Shown here: in pieces, positions 49,444 to 59,082 of the stretch
How positions within the stretch are numbered: position 1 is the first letter of the stretch
How the letters are laid out: every line of letters starts with the position of its first letter
Assembly (NCBI GenBank): GCA_963742865.1
Contig: CAVUNW010000016.1
Span: 186,001 to 250,000, forward strand
Reading direction: 5' to 3'
Length of the DNA: 64,000 nt
DNA from: Bog-532 sp963742865
GTDB lineage: Bacteria > Actinomycetota > Actinomycetes > Streptosporangiales > Streptosporangiaceae
Position numbers and translations under genes: made by a program
Notes under the pieces: model-generated
What the model saw: only the letters and a program-made list of their open reading frames with translations
What the model was told of the DNA's origin: nothing
The model's database searches: none

Positions 49444-50817
49444 TTACGTGGGTGGCCGGTGCGGCTTAGGGGGCGGTCCCGGCGGGGGAAGGGAGCGGGC
49501 GGCCCGGCGGAAGAGCGAAGGGAGGCGCCCCGGGACTTCGCGGGGTGGCTCTGGGGGGACGGGGGTGGGCGGCGTAGCGGGGAGGGCGAATTCGGGGGGG
49601 TCGGGACGGGTGGCTGGCATGGGCTTGGCGGGGAGAGCGAGTTCAGCGTCGCCGTTGGGTCCTGGAGCGGGCTGCCCGGGCGGGGGGCTGAAGGCTGGAT
49701 CGCCGTTGCGGGCCGCGGGCGGCTGGGCCGGGACGGGGAAGCCCGGGTCGCCGTTCTGCGCCGCGGGCGGCCCGGCGGGGACAGGGAGGCCCGGGTCGCC
49801 GTTCTGCGCCGCAGAGGGTGACGCAGGTGACGCACCTGGGCCGGCTGCGCTGGGCGCATCGGCCGCATCAGGCATCCCGGGCGGAGGAGTGCCATCAGGG
49901 GTGCGGGTCAGGGTCCGTTGCGGGCCGGTGTCGCGGCGGCGGGGCAGGTGCACGGGCTCGACCACCGCCTGGCGCAGGCTACTCAGGGCCGGGGCCCGGG
50001 CCACCAGGATGACGCCGATGACCAGGGCGGCGAGGCCGCCCGCATGCATGGCCAGGCTGGCGGGCGAGAGCGAGATCCGGTCACCGAAGACCACGATGCC
50101 AAGGAGGATGCCGGCCACGGGCTCTCCCGCGGTGATCGTGGGCAGCGAGGCGTGCAGCGGCCCGGCGCTGAACGCGCTCTGCATCAGCAGCAGCCCGACC
50201 GCCCCGGTGGCCACCAGGCAGTACGCGGACCAGCTGTGCAGCAGGCCGGAGATCCCGTGCAACTGCAGGATCTGCAGGGTCTGCCGGGTCAGCGCGTCCT
50301 GGATGCCGAAGACCAGGCCTGCCCCGAGCCCGGTCAGGGTGGCGCGTTGCTTGCCGGATCTGTGCCGTCCGGCCTGCACCGCGGCAAACGCGATGCAGGC
50401 GATGCCGGCCGCGGCCGGCCAGTGCGAGAACGACCCGAAGGATTCCCCGATGGGCTCGATGGAACGGGCCAGCGAGAGGATCGTCTCACCCGCGATGAGC
50501 AGCAGCGCGCCGACGACTTCGGTGATACGGACGGGCTGATGGGACAGCGGGACGGCGAGAACGAGGGCGACCAGCAGGTTAAAGGTCAGAAGCGGCTCGA
50601 CCAGGGACAGCGCCAGGTGCCCGATAGACCACGCAGCCAGGATCTGCCCCAGGATCATACAGACGATCCCGGCCAGCCACTTCCGCTTGCGGAACAGGTC
50701 GCCGAACAGCCTCAGGCGGAGAAAGTGGGACTCCGGCGCCGCTTCAGCGCTTTGCTGCTGCAGCACAAAACCAACGCCCAGCAGCACCGCCGCCACCAGC
50801 GTAATCGCGTAGTCCAC
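49444..50817 (-). CDS. DMT-superfamily (EamA/NIPA-like) membrane transporter with long Pro-rich tail
   Basis: The 457-aa product has about nine hydrophobic helices in the first 300 residues: YAITLVAAVLLGVGFVLQQQ, LAGIVCMILGQILAAWSIGH, VEPLLTFNLLVALVLAVPLS, AGEPVAGILLGIVVFGDRIS. This is the drug/metabolite-transporter pattern. The QQQSAEAAP start recalls NIPA-like magnesium transporters. The last 150 residues are disordered and cytoplasmic, with AAQNGDPGxPVPA repeats, much longer than in homologues I know. The substrate is unknown. It is 98 bp downstream of the gamma-carbonic anhydrase gene and ends at the nested inverted repeat. Confidence 0.83.
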   Translation of the reverse strand: MDYAITLVAAVLLGVGFVLQQQSAEAAPESHFLRLRLFGDLFRKRKWLAGIVCMILGQILAAWSIGHLALSLVEPLLTFNLLVALVLAVPLSHQPVRITEVVGALLLIAGETILSLARSIEPIGESFGSFSHWPAAAGIACIAFAAVQAGRHRSGKQRATLTGLGAGLVFGIQDALTRQTLQILQLHGISGLLHSWSAYCLVATGAVGLLLMQSAFSAGPLHASLPTITAGEPVAGILLGIVVFGDRISLSPASLAMHAGGLAALVIGVILVARAPALSSLRQAVVEPVHLPRRRDTGPQRTLTRTPDGTPPPGMPDAADAPSAAGPGASPASPSAAQNGDPGLPVPAGPPAAQNGDPGFPVPAQPPAARNGDPAFSPPPGQPAPGPNGDAELALPAKPMPATRPDPPEFALPATPPTPVPPEPPREVPGRLPSLFRRAARSLPPPGPPPKPHRPPT

Positions 50818-50915
50818 GGCGCCAACCTACCCGGCGGAGGCGAAATCACGTACGCGCGGCGCAACGGATTGCCGGGCTGACCCTGACCAGTGCCGGGCGG
50901 ACGCTGACATGGGTG

Positions 50916-51434
50916 CTAGCCGATCCGGCGGAGCTCGGTGCGGTACCGCCGCCCCGACTCGAGGTAGGCCTGCACCGGCGAGTCGATCCACCCATCCGGC
51001 CTGATCAGTTCGCGGACGCGGCACGGGACGCCAAGGGCCATGGTGCCAGGCGGCACCTTGAATCCCTCCGGCACCAGCGCGCCCGCCCCGACCAGCGCAC
51101 CGTCCCCCACCACGGCCCCGTTGAGGGTGACCGACCCCGACCCGATCATGCACCGGTCCCCCACCACGCAGCCCTCGAGGTGGGTGTTGTGGCCGACCAC
51201 GCATTCCGTACCAATGACCGTCGGCCAGTCGTGCGTCGTGTGGACCACGGTGCCGTCCTGGATAGAGGTCCGCGCGCCGACCTCGATGCTCCCGTGGTCG
51301 CCGCGGAGTACGGCACACGGCCAGACCGACACCTCCGCACCCAGGCGCACGTTCCCGATGATCACCGCGTCCGGGTGGACGAAGGCAGCGGGATCAATCT
51401 CGGGCTCGACGTTCCCCAGCGCGTAAATCGGCAA
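50916..51434 (-). CDS. Gamma-class carbonic anhydrase-like protein
   Basis: The 172-aa left-handed beta-helix protein has hexapeptide repeats: HPDAVIIGNVRLGAEVSVWP, TSIQDGTVVHTTHDWP, IGTECVVGHNTHLEGCVVGD and MIGSGSVTLNGAVV. Candidate zinc ligands are in VVHTTHD and VGHNTHLEG. The usual third His of LHGC is Glu here, although THLEGC places a His two residues earlier. TTG 51434 is preferred because AAGGAGG lies 5 nt upstream (51440-51446) and gives the family's usual N-terminus PIYALGNVEP. ATG 51488, overlapping the nrfD stop, is the alternative (190 aa). The operon position suggests it hydrates the CO2 made by formate oxidation. Confidence 0.85.
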   Translation of the reverse strand: MPIYALGNVEPEIDPAAFVHPDAVIIGNVRLGAEVSVWPCAVLRGDHGSIEVGARTSIQDGTVVHTTHDWPTVIGTECVVGHNTHLEGCVVGDRCMIGSGSVTLNGAVVGDGALVGAGALVPEGFKVPPGTMALGVPCRVRELIRPDGWIDSPVQAYLESGRRYRTELRRIG

Positions 51435-51487
51435 CGCAACCTCCTTCGGCCTGCCCTTTCCGTCAGGGTAAACCGCCCGCGGGCCCA

Positions 51488-52540
51488 TCACTGACTCTGG
51501 CGAGCCATGTGATTTCGCTGAGCCTGCTTGCGCTCGCGCTGCGGCACGATCGTGTACTGCGGATCGCGCGCGGAGGCCCGCCCGGCCTCGAAGATGCCGA
51601 ACCGGGTCAGTGCGGATGCCGCGAGCAGCGCGAGACCGCTCGCGGCCGAACCGGCCCGGCTGCGCCTGGTCAGCGCCGCCCCGGCCAGTCCGCAAGCGGT
51701 CAGGATCTCCCCGGTACGCAGCAGCGCACCGGGCCGCCCGGTCTGGTACGGCTCGGCCTGCCCGCCCAGGCGCCACTCCAGCAGCTTCTTCGCGGTGAGC
51801 TCGACGGCGGCGCCCACGATGGCCAGGCGGCGCGCGGGCTCGGTTTCCCTGCCCGGCGCGGCGAGCAGGCCGAACCCACCGGCCGCACTGGCCGCGGAGC
51901 CGGCGAAGATGTAGGGCATCTCGCGATGGGCCTCGTGCCAGGCCGGCACGGCGGTGTCGCACAGCAGGACGGCCGTGTAGGTCGTCACGGCCGGGCCGAG
52001 CAGCGCGGCCGCGCCGGTGGCCATAGCCCCGGCAGGCGGGAGAATGCCGGTGAAGTCCGAAAGCGCAGCCGCGCCCGCGGCGGGGCCGTAGGCGCTGAGC
52101 AGCCACGATCCCACGCTCATGGGCGAGGACGGCTTGAACACGCGCAGCATGTGGTGGAACCGGGCGGGCCGCCCGAGGTCATTGATCAGCGCCACCGTCG
52201 AGATGCTGATCCCGCCGAGGGCCGCTGCCTTCGCGGCGCGGGCCAGGCCGGGGCGCCCGGTGAGCTGCGCCGCCGCGGCCAGCGCCGAGGAGGCGCCCGC
52301 GAGACCGCCGAAGAACAGGTAGGCGGGCACGTCCGGCTCTTTCCACACCGGCTCCTTGATGACGGGCCGGCCGTAGTAGGAGCGGAATTCGGCGCGCGGG
52401 ACCATGAATCGCTCGCCCCGGCCCCAGCTGTCCCGGCCCAGGCCACGCCGGCCGTTACGCGCGTGCCGGCCGACGCTGCGCTGCGCCGGGCCGCCGTCTG
52501 AGCCCCCAGCGGGATTCGTCCCCGGCTGGCTGGTGCTCAT
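51488..52540 (-). CDS. nrfD: NrfD/PsrC-type membrane subunit of the formate dehydrogenase
   Basis: The 350-aa product has an N-terminal hydrophilic stretch, then about eight helices: PAYLFFGGLAGASSALAAAA, ALINDLGRPARFHHMLRVFK, SVGSWLLSAYGPAAGAAALS and PAVTTYTAVLLCDTAVPAWH. NrfD proteins bind quinone and pass electrons between it and FeS subunits without heme. The start overlaps the FeS subunit stop (ATGA at 52537-52540). Its own stop overlaps a possible ATG of the carbonic anhydrase. It replaces the cytochrome b subunit (FdnI) of E. coli-type enzymes. Confidence 0.9.
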   Translation of the reverse strand: MSTSQPGTNPAGGSDGGPAQRSVGRHARNGRRGLGRDSWGRGERFMVPRAEFRSYYGRPVIKEPVWKEPDVPAYLFFGGLAGASSALAAAAQLTGRPGLARAAKAAALGGISISTVALINDLGRPARFHHMLRVFKPSSPMSVGSWLLSAYGPAAGAAALSDFTGILPPAGAMATGAAALLGPAVTTYTAVLLCDTAVPAWHEAHREMPYIFAGSAASAAGGFGLLAAPGRETEPARRLAIVGAAVELTAKKLLEWRLGGQAEPYQTGRPGALLRTGEILTACGLAGAALTRRSRAGSAASGLALLAASALTRFGIFEAGRASARDPQYTIVPQRERKQAQRNHMARQSQ

Positions 52541-53436
52541 CGCACGTCCGTTCGGGATCCAAGGAAAGCGGACAGGACCATGGCGCCGACGCCGGCCGCG
52601 GCCAGGCCGGCGTGTTTCCACATCCGCGGCAGGGACCGGGTGGGCACGAGCGGGTCCGGGGGCAGGCCGTAGACCTCGGGCTCGTCCAGCAGCAGGAAGA
52701 ACGCGCCGGCGCCGCCGATGCCGTTGTCGGTGCCCTCCAGGTAGAGCTGAGCCTCCGGATGACCTGCTTCCTGCAGGTCGCCGACGCGCGCCTGGGCGCG
52801 TTCGCGCAGCTCGTCCAGCGGGCCGAACTGGATCGAGTCGGTCGGGCAGGCCTTGGCGCAGGCCGGCTCCATGCCGACGCCGAGCCGGTCATAGCACAGC
52901 GTGCACTTGTGCGCGCCGCCGTCGTCCTCGCGCCGGCCGATCACGCCGAACGGGCAGGCCGGGACGCAGTAGCCGCAGCCGTTGCACACATCGTCCTGGA
53001 CGACGACGGTGCCGAATTCGGTGCGCATCAGCGCTCCCGTCGGGCAGACGTCCAGGCAGCCCGCCTCGGAGCAGTGCTTGCACACGTCGCTGGACATCAG
53101 CCAGCGCGTGGCGTCTGCCGCTTGCTGGGGGCCGCCTGCCGCCTGGGCGGGGCCACCCTCCGGCGCCTGCTGCTCGATGAACGCGACGTGCCGCCAGCTG
53201 GACGCGGACAGGCCGACCGTGTTGTCGAAGGACATGCCGGTCAGCTGCAGCCCATCCTCCGGGACCGCGTTCCACTCCTTGCAGGCGACCTCGCACGCCT
53301 TGCAGCCGATGCAGACGGACGTGTCGGTGAAGAACCCCATGCGGGGCGGGTGCTCGACCCAGCCGGCGCGCTCGGCCGGGTCGGCTCCCCCGGTCAGCCC
53401 GGGGCGTTCGGTGATACGCACCTCAGAGATGCTCAC
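52537..53436 (-). CDS. fdhB: Formate dehydrogenase iron-sulfur subunit (four [4Fe-4S] clusters)
   Basis: The 299-aa ferredoxin-like subunit has 16 cluster cysteines in four groups: CIGCKACEVACKEWN, CKHCSEAGCLDVCPTGAL, CNGCGYCVPACPFGVI and CTLCYDRLGVGMEPACAKAC. A C-terminal hydrophobic helix (HAGLAAAGVGAMVLSAFLGS) may contact the membrane. It relays electrons from the catalytic subunit to NrfD. GTG 53436 lies 1 bp after the fdhA stop, with GGAGGT upstream inside fdhA. A Gln/Ala/Gly-rich insertion (EGGPAQAAGGPQQAADA) sits between the first two cluster groups. Confidence 0.94.
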   Translation of the reverse strand: MSISEVRITERPGLTGGADPAERAGWVEHPPRMGFFTDTSVCIGCKACEVACKEWNAVPEDGLQLTGMSFDNTVGLSASSWRHVAFIEQQAPEGGPAQAAGGPQQAADATRWLMSSDVCKHCSEAGCLDVCPTGALMRTEFGTVVVQDDVCNGCGYCVPACPFGVIGRREDDGGAHKCTLCYDRLGVGMEPACAKACPTDSIQFGPLDELRERAQARVGDLQEAGHPEAQLYLEGTDNGIGGAGAFFLLLDEPEVYGLPPDPLVPTRSLPRMWKHAGLAAAGVGAMVLSAFLGSRTDVR

Positions 53437-53437
53437 T

Positions 53438-56400
53438 TCATACCTCCGTGCCGGTCTCGTCGGTGATGCCGGCCCGTTCGTTGTATGAGCGCACCAGGGC
53501 CAGCAGGGCCGGACCGCGCGGGCGGCGGCCGGGCTGGATGTCCACGGCGAGCGCCTTGACCTCCTGGATGTGCACGTTGGGGTCGAGCGCGAAGTGCGCC
53601 AGCTCGTTGGCGCCGTCGCCGGTCGAGATCCCGTTCCGGCCCCAGTGGTAGGGCAGCCCGATCTGGTGCAGCCGCCTGCCCTGCACGGTCAGCGACGGCA
53701 TCCGCCGGGTGACCATGACCCGGGCCTCGATCGCGCTGCGGGCGCTGATGATCGTGGCCCAGCCCATGTGCTCGAGGCCGCGCTCGGCGGCGAGTTCCGG
53801 CGACACCTCGCAGAAGAACTCGGGCTGCAGCTCGGACAGGTACGGCAGCCACCGGCTCATCCCGCCCGCGGTGTGGTGCTCGGTCAGCCGGTAGGTGGTC
53901 GCCACGTAGGGGAACACCTCTGACCCGGGCTCGTCGCCGCTGGGCTGGTACGGGGTGCCGCGATGGCGGAGGACCTCGCGGACCGGATTGTGCTCCTGCT
54001 TGGGATACAGCAGGTTCTGCACCGGCGAGTCCTGCGGCTCGTAGTGCGCGGGCAGCGGGCCGTCGACCAGACCGGCCGGGGCGAACAGCCAGGCCTTGCC
54101 GTCGGCCTGCATGATGAAGGCATCCGTCCCGGAGATCGCGGCCACCCCGGTGGCGCCCTCGTCCGGGCGGTAGGACGGCGGGCGGTCGGCGACGAAGTCG
54201 GCGATGTCGTGCCCGGTCCACTTGCCGTCATCGGCGTCCCACCAGACGAGGGCCTTGCGCTCGCTCCACGGCTTGCCGTCGGGGTCGGCGGAGGCGCGGT
54301 TGTACAGCACCCGCCGGTTGGCCGGCCACGCCCAGCCCCACTCGTTCGCGACCCAGTTCTGCTGCGCACCGGGCTTGCGCCGGGCGGCCTGGTTGACCCC
54401 GCCGGCGTAGACCCCGCAGTAGATCCAGCAGCCGGCGGCCGTCGAGCCGTCGTCCTTCAGCTGGGTGTAGGAGGACACCGGCTTGCCGTCGCCGTCCCAG
54501 CCGTTGACCTCGGCCAGGACCGCCTCGGCGTCCGGCTCGTGGAGCTCGCCCCGGAGCGGGTAGTCCCAGGTCAGGTCGAGTACGGGCCGGTTCATCTCGT
54601 CCGTCTCGGCGTCTGCTCCGGCGGGCCCGGTCTGGGCCGCCAGCTTCTCCCGGATGATGCGGCCCAGGTGGTAGGCGAACCACAGGTCGCTGCGCGCGTC
54701 CCCAGCGGGCTCAACCGCCTCGTGGTGCCACTGCAGCATGCGCTGGGTGTTGGTGAAGCTGCCGCTCTTCTCGGTGTGCGCGGCGGCCGGCAGGAAGAAC
54801 ACCTCGGTGCCGATGTCCTCGGTGCGCATCTCGCCGGTCTCGATCTCCGGGCCGTCCTTCCACCAGGTGGCGCTCTCGATCAGCGAGAAGTCCCGCACCA
54901 CGAGCCAGTCCAGCTTGGACATGCCGAGCCGCTGCATGCGGCCGTTGGCCGAGCCGACGGCCGGGTTCTCGCCGAACAGGAAGTAGCCGCTGCAGTCCCC
55001 GGCGATCTGGGCCAGCACGGTCTCGTAGGTGCCGTGGCTGCCGGTCAGCCGGGGCAGGTAGCCGAAGCAGAAGTCGTTGTCCGCGGTCGCGGCCGGCCCC
55101 CACCACGCCTTCAGCAGGCTGACCATGTAGGAGCGCATGTTGGCCCAGAAGCCGTTGTCCATCGACTCCGCGTCGACGTAGGCATCGAGGTCCTCGTTGC
55201 CGTGCACGTGCGGCATCGGGAGGTACCCGGGCAGCAGGTCGAACAGGGTCGGGATGTCGGTCGAGCCCTGGATCGAGGCGTGTCCGCGCAGCGCCAGGAT
55301 GCCGCCGCCCGGGCGCCCCATGTTGCCTAGCAGCGCCTGCAGGATCGCACCGGTGCGGATGTACTGCACCCCGACCGAGTGCTGGGTCCAGCCGACGCTG
55401 TAAACGAGCGCGGTGGTCCGGTCACGGCCCGAATTGCTGGTCACGGCGTCGCAGACGCGGCGGAAGTTCTCCGGTGAGATGCCGCAGATCTGCTCGACCA
55501 TCTCCGGGGTGTAGCGGGAGAAGTGCCGCTTCAGGATCTGGAACACGCACCGGGGGTGCTGCAGCGTCTCGTCGGTGTCGGGCGAGGGATGCGCGGCCGC
55601 GCCGCCGGAACCGTGCGCCTCGCCGCGGGCCGACGTCCGGACCTGGCGGCGCTCCCCGTTCACGCTGCCGTTGCCGGTGCCGTTTCTCTGGCCCCTGTCC
55701 TTGCCGTTTCTCTGGCCGGGCCGGTCCCGGCTGCCCGCAGCCGCCCCGATGTCGCCCGCCTGGTAACGCCAGGCCTCGAAGTCGTAGGTCCGGTGCTCGC
55801 GATTCAGGCCGGAGAAGACGCCGCCGAGGTCCTCGGTGTCGGCGAAGTCCTCGCTGATGATGGTGGACGCGTTGGTGTAGGCGAGCACGTAGTCGCGGAA
55901 GTACTTCTCCTCCGTGAGCACGTGGTTGATGATCCCGCCGAGGAACGCGATGTCGCTGCCCGCGCGGATGGGCACGTGCAGGTCAGCCAGGGCGCTGGTC
56001 CGGCTGAACCGCGGGTCCACGTGAATGACCGTCGCGCCGCGGGCCTTGGCCTCCATCACCCACTGGAAGCCGACCGGGTGCGCCTCGGCCATGTTCGAGC
56101 CCTCGATGAGGATGCAGTCGGAGTTGGCCAGATCCTGCTGGAACGTGGTCGCGCCGCCGCGCCCGAAGCTAGTCCCCAGACCGGGGACGGTGGAGGAGTG
56201 TCAAATGCGGGCCTGGTTCTCGATCTGTACCGCGCCCAGGGCGGTGAACAGCTTCTTGATCAGGTAGTTCTCTTCGTTGTCCAGGGTCGCCCCGCCCAGG
56301 CTGGCGAAGCCCAGCGTGCGCCGGGTCCGCTGGCCGTCGGCCTCCCACTGCCAGCCTTTCCGGCGGGCGGCGAGCACCCGGTCGGCGATCATATCCATCG

Positions 56401-56761
56401 CCTGGTCCAGGCCCAGCGTCTCCCAGTCCGTCCCGTTCGGCCGGCGGTAGAGCACCCGGTACTGGCGGGCGTCGCCGGTGGTCAGCTGGAGGCTGGCCGA
56501 GCCCTTGGGGCACAGCCGCCCCCGGCTCACCGGCGAGTCCGGGTCTCCCTCGATCTGGGTGACCTTGCCGTCCTGGACGTAGACATTCTGGGCGCAGCCC
56601 ACCGCGCAGTACGGGCAGACCGACTTGACCACCTTGTCGGCCTCGGCCACCCGGGGCTTGTGCCGGCTGGTCGCGCCGCTCTTGGTGGCCGCGCCCAGGC
56701 CCAGCTTGTCCTGCCCGGTCAGCTGCCGGTAGACCGGCCAGCCCTCGATCCACGTTCGCAC
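53438..56761 (-). CDS. fdhA: Selenocysteine-containing formate dehydrogenase catalytic subunit
   Basis: This 1107-residue molybdo/tungsto-bis-MGD enzyme oxidises formate to CO2. The N-terminal [4Fe-4S] ligands are SVCPYCAVGCAQN and GRLCPKGS (Cys49, 52, 56, 84). At codon 187 an in-frame TGA (56201-56203) stands in NQARI-U-HSSTVPGLGTSFGR, exactly the catalytic Sec/Cys position of formate dehydrogenases. The same frame continues to TGA 53438 with all expected domains: GSNMAEAHPVGFQWVMEAKA, VDPRFSRTSALADLHVPIRA, the molybdopterin-binding C-terminus GLPYHWGRNGISTGDGANEL. GTG 56761 follows AAGGGG. ATG 56815 is an alternative start. No twin-arginine signal is present, so the enzyme should face the cytoplasm. 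It is the first gene of the fdhA-fdhB-nrfD-carbonic anhydrase operon. Confidence 0.95.
56172..56203 (-). promoter_or_regulatory. UGA selenocysteine codon with adjacent bacterial SECIS hairpin
   Basis: On the coding strand TGA is followed by 18 nt and then the loop GGTCT, closed by the perfect stem GTCCCC/GGGGAC (56183-56188 with 56172-56177). The loop sequence, and its 18-nt distance from UGA, equal those of E. coli fdhF as I remember it. SelB binds this hairpin to insert Sec-tRNA. Confidence 0.93.
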
Positions 56762-56977
56762 GCCCACGCCCCTTAGCCCTGGCGAGTCATACGTTCCGCT
56801 AAAAGCTAACCACATAGGGGATCCGTAAACCCGGGAGACCCGCCTGGGGACGGCAGGGCGCCAGATGTGAGCAGGGCTAGCCGCACGTGAGCAGGGTTGG
56901 CGGGTTAGCGGTGGAGCCCGGGAAACCGGGGTCCAGCCACGAGCACGCCGGCTCGGGTGGGCCGCCAGTCAGATGGG
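56762..56977 (-). promoter_or_regulatory. Upstream region of the fdh operon
   Basis: This 216-bp stretch must hold the fdh promoter. Positions 56790-56830 are AT-richer (TTCCGCTAAAAGCTAACC). A short direct repeat, GTGAGCAGGGYT, occurs at 56868 and 56887. No coding frame and no tRNA-Sec-like structure were recognised. Confidence 0.4.
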
Positions 56978-59082
56978 TCAGATGGGGTAGGTGGTGGGGC
57001 CGGTGGTGTAGCTGCGCCCGGCGGGGGTGGTCCAGGTGTGGTAGCCGGGCAGGGGCTGGGTCAGGCTCCAGCCGGCGGCTTGCTTGGCGTGGTGGTGGTG
57101 GCGGCAGCGGGGCCCGGCGTTACAGGCGAGGTCGGCCCGCCGTTTTCCCAGGGAATCGCGTCTCGAAGTCACAGCGCCGGGCGTTACGCGGAGGGCGGCC
57201 ACGTGCACTCGCCGTCCCGGATGTGGATCAGGTGCCGGAGCTTGTCGCTGGGGTCGTGCGCGCGGGTGTGGTGCCGGTGGTCGCAGCCGGTGACCGCGAG
57301 GGGTTCCAGGTCGATGCTCAGGTCCGGGCCACCGGGTCCCGGCCGCAGCCGCCAGCTCCCGTATGCGCTGTTCCCGCTGTTCCCGCCGCGTTGGCCGGGT
57401 GGCCTGATCCCGGGTGGTCCGGTGCCGGGTCTGCCTGGTGGGCCTGCCGGTGGCCCTGGCGGGCCCGGCGGCGCGGGCGGGGGTCCGTGTGGCCCGTTGC
57501 CGGGGTCCGGCCGGCGCGGTTTGGTGCGGCGGGTGGGGCGGGCGCAGCCGTGCGCGACGGGGTGCCCGTCGGGGTCGGTGACGGTCAGGCACCAGGTGCT
57601 GGCCGGGTGGGCGGCGGCCGCGGTGGCCATGGCGCGGGCCAGGCCGACGTCGATGGGCCCGAACCCGGCCGCCTCCCCGGGCCGCTCGGCCAGCCCGATT
57701 AGGGTGGCCAGCGGGATGGTCAGGTTGATCTGCGCCGCCATCCCCGCCTGTGGCGTGCGCGGCTCCTCGGCCGTCCCAGCCGCGTCCTCCTGACGCTCGG
57801 GGATAGGATCGCGGTCCTGGCCGGCGGCGGCAGCCGTGGCGGCACGGGTAGCGGTGTCCTGGCCGAGCAAGATGTCCAGGTAGGCGCGGACCCGCAGCCG
57901 ATCCATCGTCCCGGGCACCCCGGCGGCTTTCAGCTCCGCGGTCCGCTCCCGGATCCGCTGATCGGCGGCCAGGGCCTCATCGGGGGGCAGCCCGAAGCCG
58001 CACAGCGCCGCGGTCCCGGCATCTTCGCGCCACAGCTCGACGCGGGCGTCCTTCTGGGCCTGCTCGCGGCGCTTGCGGGCCGCGGTGGGGTCGGCTTCGA
58101 GGACCGCACGTCCGGCCGTGACGCGGATCTGCCCCGGCGTCTTGCCCTCGATGCCGGCCCCGAGGATGGCGGCTTCGGCGGCGGCCGCGGCGGCATCGTC
58201 CAGGACCCGGGTGGCTTCGGCGATGATCTGCGCCTTATAGAGGTCGATCACACCGTCGCGCAGTGCGCGGGCGGTCAGCGGCAGCCGGGTGGCCAGGTCA
58301 TGGGCCAGCGCGAGTGTCCGTTCGGCCACCCACCGCGAGATGCTCAGCGCGACCGCGAGCTCATCGGCGCAGAACTTCCCCCATTCCGCTGGGATCCTGC
58401 GGCCGGGGCTGGTGGCGGCAGTGGCGCCGCCACCAGAGCCGTGACCGGCACCCGGGGCGCTGCTTCCAGCGCCATCAGTGTCGTCCGCGTGTCCACCGCG
58501 AGCAGCGTCTTCAGCGCCGGGAGTATCCCAGGGGATCACCGATGGCCCCACGGTGGGGCCATCGGCCGTGCCCGGATCGCCGCTGGGAACGGCGGGGCGG
58601 CGGCGGATCAGCTCCGCGGCCGCGGACAGTTTCCCCGATGCGGCCCACGCCTCCATCCTCTGCCAGGCTCTCAGGGCACCGATCAGTCCATCGTCGTCCA
58701 GGCCCGTATAGTCACGGGTCTGCCCGGCAGCCGCGTCCACGTGGCCCGCGAGCACGGGGTCTGGCAGCGCGGTATCCAGCACATCGCCCGACCCGAAACC
58801 GCTACCGCCCGGCGGTCGCAGGCTGGTCTCGACGCGAGGGGGCTCCTCAGGAGGTACCCAATCCGCGTCCTCGGGGTCGGAGGCGGGGTCGGGACCAATC
58901 GATGAGGCGAACAGGTCATACCCGGACTCGAGGTCAGCCATGAATGCCGCCATCGCGGCATCCTGGTCCCAGTCATCGCCGTCCAGGTCTCCCGGGGTTA
59001 CCGCGTACTCGCGCGGGCCGTCCCCATGGGAGAGTCCGCTCTCGGTGCGTGGCCCGTGGCTACGGGATGGTTCGTCCGGCAT
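56978..59082 (-). pseudogene. Second DUF222/HNH gene with a degraded HNH domain
   Basis: ATG 59082 opens a 632-aa frame. It has an acidic N-terminus, a DUF222 domain (LIGALRAWQRMEAWAASGKL, ELAVALSISRWVAERTLALA, LATLIGLAERPGEAAGFGPI), a Pro/Gly-rich linker and the start of the HNH region (HLIHIRDGECTWPPSA), ending at TAA. The next about 60 bases still resemble the HNH motif (CDFxT, PWENGGPT, ACNAGPRCRHHHHAKQAAGW), but in three successive frames. At least three single-base losses therefore lie between 57135 and 57190. The C-terminal end reads to 56978. The intact paralog is at 14895. Clustered indels in one motif favour true decay. Confidence 0.8.

Noticed and set aside
56201..56203. fdhA as a truncated pseudogene with a premature stop
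   Set aside because: The TGA is exactly at the Sec position, the frame is unchanged on both sides, and a SECIS hairpin follows at the canonical distance.
56762..56977. tRNA-Sec gene next to fdhA
   Set aside because: I looked for a long acceptor/variable-arm cloverleaf here and found none. Nothing in the window looks like selA, selB or selD either.
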